This document shows, piece after piece, positions 27,602 to 39,480 of a DNA stretch of 64,000 nucleotides (positions are counted from its first letter, which is position 1; each line of letters begins with the position of its first letter). A model generated the notes under the pieces. That model did no database searches. It had not been told where the DNA came from and saw nothing but the letters and a program-made list of their open reading frames with translations. Origin of the DNA: Chaetorhynchus papuensis (taxonomy: Eukaryota > Chordata > Aves > Passeriformes > Rhipiduridae); contig VWYX01000677.1 in the NCBI GenBank assembly GCA_013396525.1, positions 124,001-188,000 of the forward strand, read 5' to 3'. Made by a program: the position numbers and the translations under genes.

Positions 27602-29097
27602 TGCGTGCTCATGGCTGCTCAAAGAGGTGACCGCAGCCAGGTAACACAGACCAGAGTGGAAGGGAACAGAGCTGGAGCTGGCACGGGCAGGCAGGAGCAC
27701 TCAGAGCCAGGACATGGCAGTGTGAGCCACAAGAGAGACTGACATAATCTGGAAGCAACACGAGCCCAAGCAGAAAGGGAAGAAATTTCTGTGTGGTCAC
27801 GTCTTCGGTGTGCTGTGTAGTAAGTCAGCAAATTTTAGACACTGCCCCACTGAGTGGATTTAAGGCTCATGAAAAGATGGCATCCCATATAGGGCTTTTG
27901 TGAAAGGGGGAGGATGCTGCTAGTCTTCATGACAACAGAGAAAGGACAAAAAGAGAACTAATCTACAGAGAAAAAAATAATTTGCCTACATTAAATTTGA
28001 AATGATTTTTTTTTCCTAGCAAGACAACATAAAATCAGGGTAAAATATAGAAAGCCAGCTATACCTCTGAGGCATTATATTCCAAAAGGCATTTCTGAAG
28101 GTGAGAGTGTCTGTAGCTAGGAGGTAGTACAGGGGGGAGAAGGAAACTCCAGCTTGGCATCACATGCAGTAGCAGCAGCAAGAATGGGTATGGGAGGAAA
28201 ATTAGTTTGAGAAAGTCATAGGAAAGCTTACTACTTTTCATTGTCTTAAGAATAGAACTATTTGCCTGCTACACTGTTACAGGAGTAACCAGACTAGTTT
28301 TTAAATGTATTTAATTTTTAACAGGTTTAGCTGAAGAATGATAATATGAAGCAGGGAAATGTTATTTTCATTTTTTACAAGCACAGGGGATAACTTTTGT
28401 GTAAAAACGACGGCTCAGAGCAGCTGAGTTAACCAGTGATTCCCAAGAAATCAGAGGCAGAGCAGGCATTTGAAACAAAGCCTCTCTCACAGTATCTCCT
28501 AAACCTTTGCCTATCTAACCCCAAACCTAAAACTTTTCCTATCTCCTAAACCATCTCTTCTTCATTTTCTTTCAAAAATCCTGTGTGGAAAAAAAAGAGG
28601 GAAGAAAGAGACAGAGTAGTTCAAAGGGTCAGGTTTTTTCTGAAGCTAGCATACCTCATATGCTCTGAAATTGTGACTACCCCAAAAGGAGCTTTGTTCC
28701 TTTTATATGTCAGCAAAACAAAAGGTCAGCCTATTGAAATATTGGTCAGGTCTGACTTTCTTCTATTAATAACAAGTAGAGACACATTTTTTAAAGTAAT
28801 AGTTAAATAAATGACCACATGTCTGCAATCATTTCGACTTAAAATGTCAACTGGATTTGAGATGCCATGTGCATTTAATCAATGACTCTGCGCTACAATA
28901 TAAATATTACTTTGGTTTGACTGCGTTGTGTGGCATAGATCATAATTCAGTGAGATGAGTACATTTAATTTTCCCTACAGATGGCTGGTAATGGCAATAC
29001 CTATTAAACCAGCACCCACCAGCACCCTGTAGTTAAGGAATCTGTCGGGAGTCCCCTTCTGTATCATTTCTCTGATAATTGTTGTCTATCCCCTCAA

Positions 29098-29107
29098 CCC
29101 CCCCCCC
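29098..29107. repeat. Poly(C) run, 10 bp
   Basis: Uninterrupted C10 in AT-leaning intron. Confidence 0.85.
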
Positions 29108-29692
29108 ATCCACCACGGGCATGTTACAAGAACTACTGATTCAGAAAATCAGCAAAACCCTGTTGTTTCTTTTGGTATCAAGGTAGAACTTACACTCTGC
29201 ACTGTATTCCCGAGCAGAACATGTATTTATTGGTTAAAATGCAGCACAGGAAGCCTTAATTCTAATTCTTGTGGGCATGACTTTAAACCCTCTAGGACCT
29301 TTAACCATAATGCATCTGTACTACCTACAGAAATACCCAAAGCACCACAGTTTATATAGAAAACATGGAATTCAAGTTTTATCCTCAGCTAGATTTTAGG
29401 AGGATTTTAGAGCAAGTAACAGCCAACTCCAGTGAATGACGGACGAACACAGTGTTGAACTGCTCAGTATTTCTCAAGAATACACTTTGCTTTCTAGGAC
29501 ACTTCTTACAGAACACATTTCTTGGGAGATTAGACACAGACACTTAGAAGAAATATGCTACCTCCAGAAAATACCTGGAGTTTACTTTTAGCAGTTGTGG
29601 CATGCACAGAGTTCAGTATTAAATAGGCAAGTATCCATTTAAGTAGAATTTAATGCACAAAGTTAATCCTCACAGACAGAGCACACTGCTGC

Positions 29693-29709
29693 TTTTTTTT
29701 TTTTTTTTT
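29693..29709. repeat. Poly(T) run, 17 bp
   Basis: Uninterrupted T17 on the plus strand. It could be the A-tail of a retroinsert on the minus strand, but no element body was recognised beside it. Confidence 0.85.
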
Positions 29710-31832
29710 GCTTAGTAATGACTTGAATAATGATATTTCAACTTGAAGTGAACATGCAAGTATTTCACAAAAAGCATGCTCCTTGCAAACAGTTTGTAAT
29801 TTCGAGTCCTTTTAAATAGTCAGAGGGAACTTTCTGCTCTGATCTGTTAAGTAAATATAAATCTTGTTATCCAAGTTCAGTAATGAGAGTGAGGGGTCTA
29901 TTCTTCACTGCACTTGCATACATCTAACGTTAATGAGATTTATGCATGCATATTAAGGGGAGAACAGATGCTTAATTAAACAAATCAGCCTTTAGTAGGC
30001 AGTCTGCATGATCATTTTTAGTACAAAACCCCCTTATTTTCTCTGCTTTAGTCTGACGACGAATGCAGCCAAGGAGGAATTAATATGGTGGAGGAAAAGA
30101 AAAAGCTATACATGTAAAATGAAATGTTCGTTTTGGTTTTTTTTAGTTTAAAATACTTGACAAATTTGAAGTAGATTAAATTGACTAGATATATCCTCTC
30201 TCTCATGTTCTTATGCTCTTTAAAGGAAAGTGGAATTTTATTTACTAATTTACCTAAATGAAAAGTGGGAATTTTATTATGCAAAAGGAAATCAAGGCCT
30301 CTAAGTAACTCATCTGCCTCATTAACTGATGCTGTCTTTCAGATACACAATCCCTCTCAGATCATTTTGCAACTGAGGACAAAAAATATCTAAAATAACT
30401 TTAGCCTAATTAAAACATAATCTAATCTACTTGTGGGGGTTTTTTTATCTATCCATGTCCATATTGATTTCCAGCATCATACATAGGTAAATACATAAAA
30501 AAGTTACACACACCGCCTCTCTCCAGCAAGTCACATCTTTATTATTTGCTCCTTTATCATATATTGCTACCTTTTCTTCTACAACACTCAACTTCTAAGG
30601 GCAACAGAGTAGAAAAAAAAAAATCTCTCCATAAGTTATCACAGTGCCATACTTAATGGAAGTCAATATCTGTATATTATGCTATCTACTCTGCAATACC
30701 ATTACAGGCTCAACAGTGCTGGTTGTAAAAAGTATCATTCTGAGCACAAGGCCTATAACAGTAGTAATGAAAAAAGGGTCATTTCTGTCTTCCAACTAGA
30801 ATGAAAAATTAAAATCACTAAGGCACTTAGCTCAAAGGAAAATTGGCAAATTAAAGGGACAAAAAATAAAATATTCATGGCTCATATTGTGAAATGGAAG
30901 GTAAATAATTTAAGATGAACTATTATGTGGGAAATTGCACTCTTTCTGAAGAGCAAAAAGCAAATCTAACTAATACAGACATACATATTCCTGCTTCCTG
31001 GCCTTGCAGTTGTACGTATACGTGCACAAATATGCAAGTCATGGTTGATGTGCAATACTGCTGGGGGATAGGCATTTTCTCACCTATAGTAATTTTTAAA
31101 ATACTTTCTAGTGAAACAGTCAAGTTGACAAGCACTGCTTTATATGAAGAAGGTTGGTTGTTTTTTTCTTCCCGAGTCCAGCCTAGAAATGAAGAGTGAA
31201 TGGGAGAGTGCTCTCCCACTGCACCCCAGTTCAGCACAACTCTTTACTCTCATTCACCAACTACATACTTGCTCTTAGATTTTTATACCACAAAAAAAAT
31301 TTGTGACTTCAGCCTCCTGGTCTCTGCCTGGGGGAGCTACCTATTAAAATGCCATTGGTGTGGCTGCAGTCCATTAGCTATCTTACCTTCTTATCCATAA
31401 AACTGAAAGGGCTGCCCAGAATTTTTACAATCACTATCTAGAAAAGGTAGAGAGAGCCATAGACTTATGTTTATTATACTCCAGCACTGTAACAACTGCT
31501 ATGGGAGTAGGATACAGAACTGCACTGCACGGGAGAGGTGACATTTCCCTCATGATTTAAAGGTTCAGTCTTCTGCCAACTTAATTCAGAAACATAAAGC
31601 CTACCTTTGTTAGAAGAGAATATTTTGATAGTTTTTCAAAGCATGGCAATTCAATAACTATAGACCACAAATTTCAATTTTTTTCTGAAGTTCATCACCT
31701 AGCAAACTGAGGAATAATTTTTAAATTTATTTTATTAACCTCTTGGTTAGATCAGTTTTGCATTCTCGGTCCTAAGTGATAATACATTTTGCATTAACGT
31801 TCAGCATCAGGGATTTTTAACACCCTGCACCA

Positions 31833-31850
31833 AAGGGTTAATTAACCCTT
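31833..31850. repeat. Perfect 18-bp palindrome AAGGGTTAATTAACCCTT
   Basis: The two 9-bp halves are exactly self-complementary around AATT. The GGTTAATTAACC core looks like a paired homeodomain or HNF1-type half-site without the usual spacer. Function is unknown. Confidence 0.6.
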
Positions 31851-32360
31851 CGAAACAGCCTCCAGAGCCCTCCTCACAAAGCTTTTGACAGTTCTAAACA
31901 ATGACACTACACACTACCTTTTTTCAAAGGCACAAATATGCTGTTTCACTGTAGTGTTTCTCCTGAAAATACTGAACACCTTCAAAAAAAAAAAAAAATT
32001 ACAGGGAAGCTCATTTGCAGTCCAGAAGTCTTCTAAGACTCACAGTGCCCTGAAAGAATCAGTCAGCTCAACGTGAGAAAAGGGATGAGCCAAGAATCAA
32101 ATGTGCCATTGTGAAATCTTGCTGCTCTTACATATCTGCACAGAGCTCAGTATTATTTCAGTTCTGAAAAAGATTCAGTGTAGATGCTAGACACTAGCCT
32201 TTTCCTGAGACTGAAATATACATTTAGTCACAGCTCCAATAATGAAAGTATTTAATGTAGTTGTTTTCTTGATACACAGTATCAATTTACTGTTCTGTCT
32301 GTTGTCTCGTGGTGGGTTATTAGTGAATGACAGCATGATGAGCCAGAAAACATCAAAAAG

Positions 32361-32451
32361 TAACATATAAATATATAAATATATATTTATATTATAAATA
32401 TATATTATATTATAAATATATATTTATATTATATTACAAATATATATAAAT
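32361..32451. repeat. AT-only tract with internal tandem units
   Basis: About 90 bp consists almost entirely of A and T. It is made of imperfect reiterations of an ATATATTTATATTATAA-type unit, so many self-complementary hairpins are possible. Only two interior C residues interrupt it. Confidence 0.85.
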
Positions 32452-35400
32452 GCCCCTTGGCCAATGTTACACAAAACCAGTTAAGAGTCAACTTTTGTTG
32501 TTCTTTGGACAGCACATACACACCTTCAGAACTAAGGCAGGCAATACATTCATCCGAACCACCCAAGGAAACAAAACACTGTGCAGTCAGCACCACAGTG
32601 AAATAGTACTCTGCGTTATAGATTTTAACCAATGTCATCTGCATTTCAAACCTCCAGTACATTAACCTACTTTGCCCAAATGCTACAGTCGTTAATATAC
32701 TGCAGCCAAGAGTTTCAGTTAATACTGTGCGAAAAAACAGGACTTTTAAAAAAACAATGATTACAAAAATAAAAGCATGATTTCTTGATGGTCTCCCTGA
32801 ATCACAGTCACCTAAATAAAGTTTCAATCAAGGAAAAGCTTAGCAGGAAAGCAATCATTCTTCTTTTTGTATGTGTAAAAAAAGACCAGGAACTACAAGT
32901 AAATAGCAGCTGAGCAACAGATGAGGCACTAAGTGAAATCTGTTAGCAACTGCTAACAGCTTTGCTATTTTCTGTTGTTAAATTAAAAAAAAAAGGCAAA
33001 AAACCAATGCAGTAGCAATTCCAATATGTTCAAAAATCTCAGATGCAAAAGACTAAAGCTCAACAATTCTTGTACTATGGGTGAATACTTGGATTTGGTT
33101 TTAATATCTTGAAAGGCTTTGTTATCGATTATAAAGCAGAAAGCAGCCAATTCACGTGGCCATTATCAAGGCAAAACTTGTTACAGCTGTATGTGTGACC
33201 CAGCAAACATAGCACAAAAATCCCACTGTAGACGAGTGGGACATTTCCAGCAGCTGTTTTAGCCTCAAATTCTACTTTCTTTTGTCCTTTACACCTGACC
33301 CCACGTCATTCACCAGAAAACGCATGTGTCTTAACAAGCACTGAGCTTTCTGGCAAGATCTCTCTTTTTCATTGTCCTTCTGGTCCTGGAGCTTTCACCA
33401 CAGATGCTCAATTCCTACTTATCTCAAGCCAATTTTGACATGGGTTCAGCAAGTCTGTTTTTCTGTTTGGATGCATCTCACAGCACAGCAGAACCGTGCA
33501 GGCACAGCTGAAATAGCTCAGAACAAAGCTGCCCACGAACCACAAACAGTACGAACACAGCAGAGCAGGGGTTCCAGCCCCTGATAAGATCACTCACATG
33601 GCTGCAGTCACCAGACCAGATGAAAACATTCATGACATTGCCTGGTCCCAGGAAAAGAATTCCTCTTCTCACTCCTGCCTTCCTTAACTTCTTTTCCCTT
33701 GGCTTTATCTCTCCTGTCAGTCTAACAAGGGCTCTGTTCCTTGCTCCACCTTTTGGTGGTCTAACTCATGGGGGATTCACAGCACGATCACCATCGTACC
33801 TACAAAAGGCACAGATTTCCTTCTCCACCCAGCTTTCTGCTTCACTACAATGTTTACATTTCTAAACCTGCCCTCTATGTGGCAGGTTCCCTTACCGATT
33901 TAAATTCATCATGTCAAAAACTGGCCTCATCTCAGTTTCTAAATACTTCTCCCTACTTCTTTCTTTTAAGATACCAAGAATTAGTAGCCACCTTGCCTGC
34001 TGCAGAAGCTCACAACTTTTGTCATCTTAAACTTCTCTCTTTCCTTCCACAGATGTTCTACCAATAAAACATGCCAGTTTCATTCCCACAACGTCATAAA
34101 AAATCTGGATGTTTCTTTCCTTCCATGTTGCTAAAATACTTATCATTCAAACCTCCTCCCCATCCCCCCTGACACTCCTCACCCTTCACATCAGTACAAG
34201 ATACCAGTTTGAAAAAATACCTTTTGAATCTAATATTTAATTTGTATTTGACCTGTTCTAAATTCCACTATTAGTTCCTTATTATTTCTTTTAAAAACAT
34301 TCAGATCAATTGGTTTTGTTTTTCATGCCGTACACAGCAGTTTCTGTCTGAAAAAACACCAGCCTGGATTTGCTCATCTTGCCCAGGACCTATGGTCCCA
34401 AATTCTTTTGTAAACTGACACTGGTTGCTCTTGTTCAACCTGTACTTTACAGATCTGCACCTTTCTTTCGCTTCTATCATGGCTAGGATTCCCTAGGACT
34501 TTCGCCTTTTCAGGAAGGAATTTTTTTTTTCAAGTTCTATAAATTCAGGAAAAAATACCGACAAGGATGCAGAACCTCCAAAAACCTCCCAGCTGAACTG
34601 TTAGTTCTTACCTACTCCCCCTTCACTGTTTATTATAACGTGTTACTTCCATCTTTGTTGTTTTGTAGAGATTTTCAATGGTGTGGGATAGAAATTCCCA
34701 TTCTGTGCTGCCATACAGATAAATATTATTAACAATTACTGTCAGCTGGGAAGACTATCAATCTAAACCAAAGACAAGTTTATGGAAAGAGCAGATGTAC
34801 AAACCTGTGTCCTACCGAAATGTGGAATATATTCTGAAAAAGGGAATCACTACAAATGGTAACCTACTGTTCCCAGGTTTGCATATTGACCGTCATCAGA
34901 GTTTCTGTCAACTAAAATAGCTTGTTTTGGATTCTGATGTCATCCCATGTTCTTTCTGGCTCAGATATCATACCCCGTGAGACTGTACAATTCAAACATC
35001 GAATCTGCTATGTATCTTTGATACGTGAAACAGCACTTATCCTTTTGTCACACCTCTGTGCCACTCCCCTCCTCTTTCCTACTCATGCCAAAGAGCTAGA
35101 AACAATGAAAATAGATATAAAGCTTAAGATAGACTTTTTGAAGTCACCTTCCTAATTATTCATTTTTTGACTACGGTTCCATGTTAACTCCTATTTCTTT
35201 AAACAGTAGGAACACAAAGGCACGTGCAATGCACAGGTGTGTGCACACACCTCCTCCATTGCTGAGGAGCCCCATTTGAAAGCAGACTGGTATAGCCAGG
35301 TACCTTCATCTTATGAACACTAACAACTGTTGAAATCATGCAAATCTGGCACACAGGCATGCCTGTGTATTTTTTGACAATGTCTGCACAGTGTTCAAAA

Positions 35401-36499
35401 GTTGTTAGGACAATTGCTGATACATGGAAGAAAGTCAGCAAAAACCTTCCATGTTAATATAACACAAGTAATTTTACTCTAGAGGACACAGCAACAGAAA
35501 GTTGTAAGGCAAGTTCATACATTATACATCCTAATGAAGACCATAATCGGTGAATGATCTTGCAGCTGAATTTCTTAGACTACTAGTTACATGTATCCTT
35601 GTCTAAGCAATGATTGTGGCTTTCATATATGCCTTATCTACAATACAGCATGACTAGAAACACCAATAGCCTCCTAAAGCTAATGTTAAGTGCTCAGTGG
35701 CATAAGTAACTACATGGTCCTTCAGTTTAATCTCCTCCAGGTGACCAAAACATTTCATCAGTACCCTGTATCAAATGCAAAGAGCTACTTAAACAGAAAC
35801 ACTGAAATCCTCAATAGACACAACAGGTACCAGAAAGAAGGGTGATAGCAACCAGAGTGCCTACAGCACCAAAGGCTCCAGCAAGAGCAAGGCAACAGCC
35901 TGAAGAACTCTGATGACTCCAGCCCAGCGTATACAGAGACGCAGAACAAACAGCCACAGAAAAGTTCAAACGCTTGCAGGCTGGGCAGGGAGGACAGGCA
36001 GCTTTTGTTCACTGCAGGCAATGGCTGAAGCCACTAAGCAAAGATTTTATCATAGGTAGTGGTTTTCAGCAACTGCAAATGTTTGTAGGCCTTTTACAGC
36101 AACACAAGGAATTCTGCTCTCCCTGCAGCTTGTGAAGGAAGCAGATAAGCAAGGGAAGAGAAGGCAAAGGTCTGAGTGTGGGAGCAGGGCTTGTATCACT
36201 CAGAAGCACTCCCCACAAATCCTTCCCCACCGATACATGCTTGTTTTAAGCCTGAAACCTTGAATCTTTTCTGACATATGGGAATGCATTTCAAAGGCAC
36301 AAAAAGACATTTTGTCTGCCAAATGTCTTCTGCCGCAGTTACAAGTTTGGTGTAAAAGTATAAACTGCTTTCTTTTTCAATAACATAAACATTATTTGAG
36401 TCCAAGTGAAATAATTTTTCCACTACTTTATGAGAGCATCGGTTCTTTCCTATCGTATAACAAAAATGGGTGACTGTTTTGCTTTGTAAAATGCCATAC

Positions 36500-36728
36500 C
36501 TCAACATGACACCAAAGCCTTTCTTCTTTTTCTTTTCTGGATCTTCATTTTCTTCCTTCCTTTTCTTCTCTTTGATTTTAGATTTGCCCTTTTTCTTCTC
36601 TTTCTCCCTATTTTTTTTGTCTTTTTTTGCTTTGATTTCTGCATCTTCTATTTCAGGGTTCCCTGGAGGGACAGATTCCACGTTTTGAGCTTCTTGACCA
36701 CAGTGAGAGCTCTTATCAGAGCCACCAT
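36500..36728 (-). CDS. PARD3B: PARD3B internal exon, lysine/glutamate-rich segment
   Basis: This 229-bp minus-strand exon follows directly after the exon at 37710-37916. The split codon G|AT restores Asp and gives EEDGGSDKSSHCGQ at the junction. The segment then runs through a Ser/Gly/acidic stretch and a long K/E-rich block containing KIKEKKRKEENEDPEKKKKK, and ends GFGVML plus two bases of an Arg codon. PARD3B has the same order: a DKSSHSGQ-like sequence, a KEKKRKEENEDPE-like block and GFGAMLR before an FGKKK segment. PARD3 has a different basic block here. The acceptor is cattctgtgcag|AT, with a pyrimidine-rich tract, and the donor is TTGAG|gtatgg. The block is low complexity and probably a charged helix or disordered linker between the PDZ region and the C-terminal tail. 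The next exon, expected to begin with one base and then FGKKK, was not found to the left. The reading frame stays open past the donor to 36196, but this is best read as intron. Confidence 0.92.
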
Positions 36729-37709
36729 CTGCACAGAATGAAAAAGAAGCAGTGAGGATGGCTACGGGCCACTGAAATGCAAACATGTGAAATACAGCAA
36801 CGAGTGTCTACAAAGAGCTCAAATGACTCACCACACTTACTCATTTAACTGAATAATTTGAAAAGCAGACTAAACAGATCTAGTGGATTCAAACAGATTT
36901 GTATTGTAAATTAAAGGCAGAATTATTTTTATGAATTGTTTTCTAGTTATTGCTCCTGATATAAAAATCCTGACAGAGTAAAGCACTATTCTATTTGAAA
37001 TCTAGCTTGTTAACCTCCATGAGCTCAGGAAAACCACGTGCTGGGTTTCAAACACTGAGAGCTTACTTCAACAAGAGATTGTGGTGACTGACACAACCAA
37101 CCTATGTAACAAAATGACTTCATTCACTCCCCGGAATCTTTCTATTTTAGTGGCTGAACAAGAAATAGATGAAATGTTCTGTCTGGCTGGAAAAGAGCTG
37201 TGTTCTTTCAATTTGGGGGGCTCAGGATCCAAGCACAGTTTTACGCTCCGTACTAAAGGAGATGTATTCCCAGACTGGGGTCTATAAAACCCACAGTGAC
37301 AGAACGAGCAGCAGGGTGCTATCAATACACTCTGCCTTATCTACAACATGAAACAAATTTCCTGGCTGGAAAAGGGGGAATTGTAAAACAAGAGAGATAA
37401 TTTCTAATGTAATCTGAAGAAAGCAGCTGCTTCTTGAAGTTGAAAAACATAATTATTTAAGGATTGAGTTCTAAATCCTCCAACCCACCCCTGCCCCAAA
37501 GGAGATCAGTGAAAGACTTTACACTAAACCCAGTCAAGGTTGGATGGGGTACTACAAAGACAGCTCTATTCAGTGGAAGATGTGAACAGCTTTTAAAATG
37601 TGATCAGCTTCAACTGGACTAAATCACTTGCTCGTGGTGCTCTGTTGAGCTGGCCCTCAGCAGTGCTAAGTGAAAGTGGCTCCCTCAGTCCGTGCCATCA
37701 GCAACATAC
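36729..37709 (-). other. PARD3B: Short PARD3B intron (981 bp)
   Basis: This intron lies between two confidently placed exons. On the minus strand it starts gtatgt and ends with a pyrimidine-rich stretch and gcag. It interrupts an Asp codon after its first base. It is very short compared with the flanking introns. It contains a CR1-like fragment near 37534-37590 and no other recognisable element. Confidence 0.9.
37534..37590 (+). mobile_element. Possible CR1 LINE remnant
   Basis: The text AAGGTTGGATGGGGTACTAC followed by a CAGTGGAAGATGTG stretch resembles the avian/reptile CR1 3' region (AGGTTGGATGGGGCT..., TAGTGGAAGGTGTC...). It is about 57 bp, diverged, and lies inside the short PARD3B intron. 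It rests on memory of the CR1 consensus. Confidence 0.4.
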
Positions 37710-37916
37710 CCTCTTCTCCATCCTCAGGTCCATCGTAAGACTTGTCAATGGCAGCTCGGAAACTCTCGTTACATCCCCGACCCCGCACCACGTGAGGCCT
37801 GGGTCTGTGAAAAGGGAGTTCATTCTTCCTTACTTCAGCCACAGCAGTCTGAAGACTCTCAAGAGAACTGGACTTCTTTAATCCCAGAGTAGGACCAAAA
37901 TCTTTGCCAGAAGAGT
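37710..37916 (-). CDS. PARD3B: PARD3B internal exon with the LGLKKSSSLES (CR3-like) motif
   Basis: This 207-bp minus-strand exon encodes about 68 residues of a PAR-3 family scaffold, which organises apical-basal polarity and tight junctions beneath the plasma membrane. It opens with SSGKDFGPTLGLKKSSSLES, continues through LQTAVAEVRKNELPFHRPRP and GRGCNESFRAAIDKSYDGP, and ends PEDGEE. The RKNxLPFHRPRPH wording matches PARD3B as I remember it; PARD3 has a different sequence after TAVAEV. The acceptor is tttgttttccag|AC and the donor is GAGG|gtatgt, both on the minus strand. The exon starts and ends in the same phase: two bases complete a codon on entry and one base is left over on exit. In PARD3 the serine-rich LKKSSSLES motif is an aPKC phosphorylation and contact site. 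The serines are kept here, although mammalian PARD3B is reported to bind aPKC poorly or not at all. It joins the exon at 36500-36728 through an Asp codon split across the intron. Gene identity is by recall, not a search. Confidence 0.93.
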
Positions 37917-39480
37917 CTGGAAAACAAATGGTTACGTTTTTATACCAAAAACCACACAGAGAAATTCAACTAGTCAGACACATTTAATTGTGTACTTCAT
38001 TACTTGGGGCCTTTGAAATAGTATGCAATCAATGTAATTTGTTCTAAAAATAACATCAAGTTAAACCTAGTTCAGCAGATATCCCCATTCAGACTTGGAG
38101 GGAATGGCACACAATTTACAGATCTGACAAAGTGATGGGCAATAGCTGGCTCGCTCTGTGCCACTGTAAAGCCCACACCAGTGATGAGACTGAAGCTGCT
38201 TCTTCCACTGCTGCCAGCGATGTCCAACTGGACATTGCTAACAGTCCCAAGGAGAGCCTTATCTTCAGACTCACAAAAACAAACACTGCTACACAACAAG
38301 TGTTTTGCTTTTTAAAAGGAGATAGGTTGTATATATGGTTGATATTTTCAAACACATTTCTCCTGAGAGAAGATACATTATTAGTTCTCTCTAAGTTTTA
38401 CCCAACCTTCTTCTTCAAGCTGAAACTGGTGCTATGATACCAACATGCAGAGCAGCTTTTTCAAGAAACAAGCAATGTACAGGTTATCATAAATGATGTT
38501 GCTGTTGCTGCCTTGTTCCCTGATTACAGGCATAAAAAAGCACTTCATAGAAAAATAGAGAAAATGCTGAGTCTGCCAAACCTTCCTTCTCTTTGAATGC
38601 TTGACTCTATGACCTCAGAAAGGCTTTATTTTGTGGCAGCATTTGTGTTAATTAGTATTAATAAAATGACAGCAGAATAGGTAAAGAACTAAATTCAATG
38701 AATAGATGCACTCCAATCAATGAAGAAATTCACAGCTTAATTTAAAAGCCTTTGTAGCATCTACTTAGTTTTTATATGGCAGAACAGTAAATGTGTCATA
38801 GAAACACTGAGGAAGAGACTTTGCCTTGCAATATGCCTGCTGTCTTTGAGAACTCAAGTGCTTTTGCTTTCAACTTTTAAGTAGTACTAACACAAGCAAA
38901 AGGAGAACATAACAGAAGCCCTTTTCCTACATGTCCATACTGTCATGTCTGAAGGGATTCAAGGGTCACAGAAAAGACAGATATGTTAGTATGATATGCT
39001 TGATTTTAACAATCCTAGAGTGCAAGTAATTCTGAGCAGCATGTTCAGTGAATTCTTAAAAGCAAAAAAGCTGAGAATTGGCACCAAATAGAGACTTGTC
39101 AGTAGTGCCTACATAAAGCAATTTACACTCCCATTACCTGCAGACTGGTATGTAGCTGAAAACAAGTGGGGGATTGGGGGTGTGTGTGGAGACAAACAGG
39201 TTTAAGGGAAGCCTGGCTGCTCCATCACACAGTGCAACCTTCTTCTGTCCACTAATTGCCATTCTGGAGACTACCATTATTGACAAATCAGCAAGTGCTA
39301 AAACAGAGTTAGAGGAATGACCTGCACAGAACATAAAGGTGCTGAAAATCACTAAAAACTTGTGCATCAGTACGAGGCACTGTGGTGCCTATCCCAGGCT
39401 GGGAAGGAGAAAAAACAAGGGACACGTAACAGTGTGAAAAAAGGCCAAGTGAAAGGCACTGACCAGCAGAGAGGAAACTC

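Larger units (their letters stand above)
1..36499 (-). other. PARD3B: PARD3B intron downstream of the K-rich exon (partial)
   Basis: From the donor at 36499 to the window edge I found no further PAR-3 coding signal. I looked for the expected next exon (FGKKKEDK, then an EEELEKMKEERER-like helix) by its reverse-complement wording and saw no match. The stretch is AT-leaning and contains one solo LTR (27230-27595), simple-sequence tracts, palindromes and GC-richer patches near 12380-12560, 15000-15240 and 26620-27160. Open frames here, such as those at 5722-6177 and 2133-2525, have no recognisable domain. The intron assignment is inferred from gene order. Confidence 0.75.

Noticed and set aside
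27338..27742. 134-codon plus-strand open frame
   Set aside because: It overlaps the solo LTR on its antisense strand. The LACMGKTEFSQN wording shared with the frame at 63274-63681 reflects the repeated LTR DNA, not a conserved protein.
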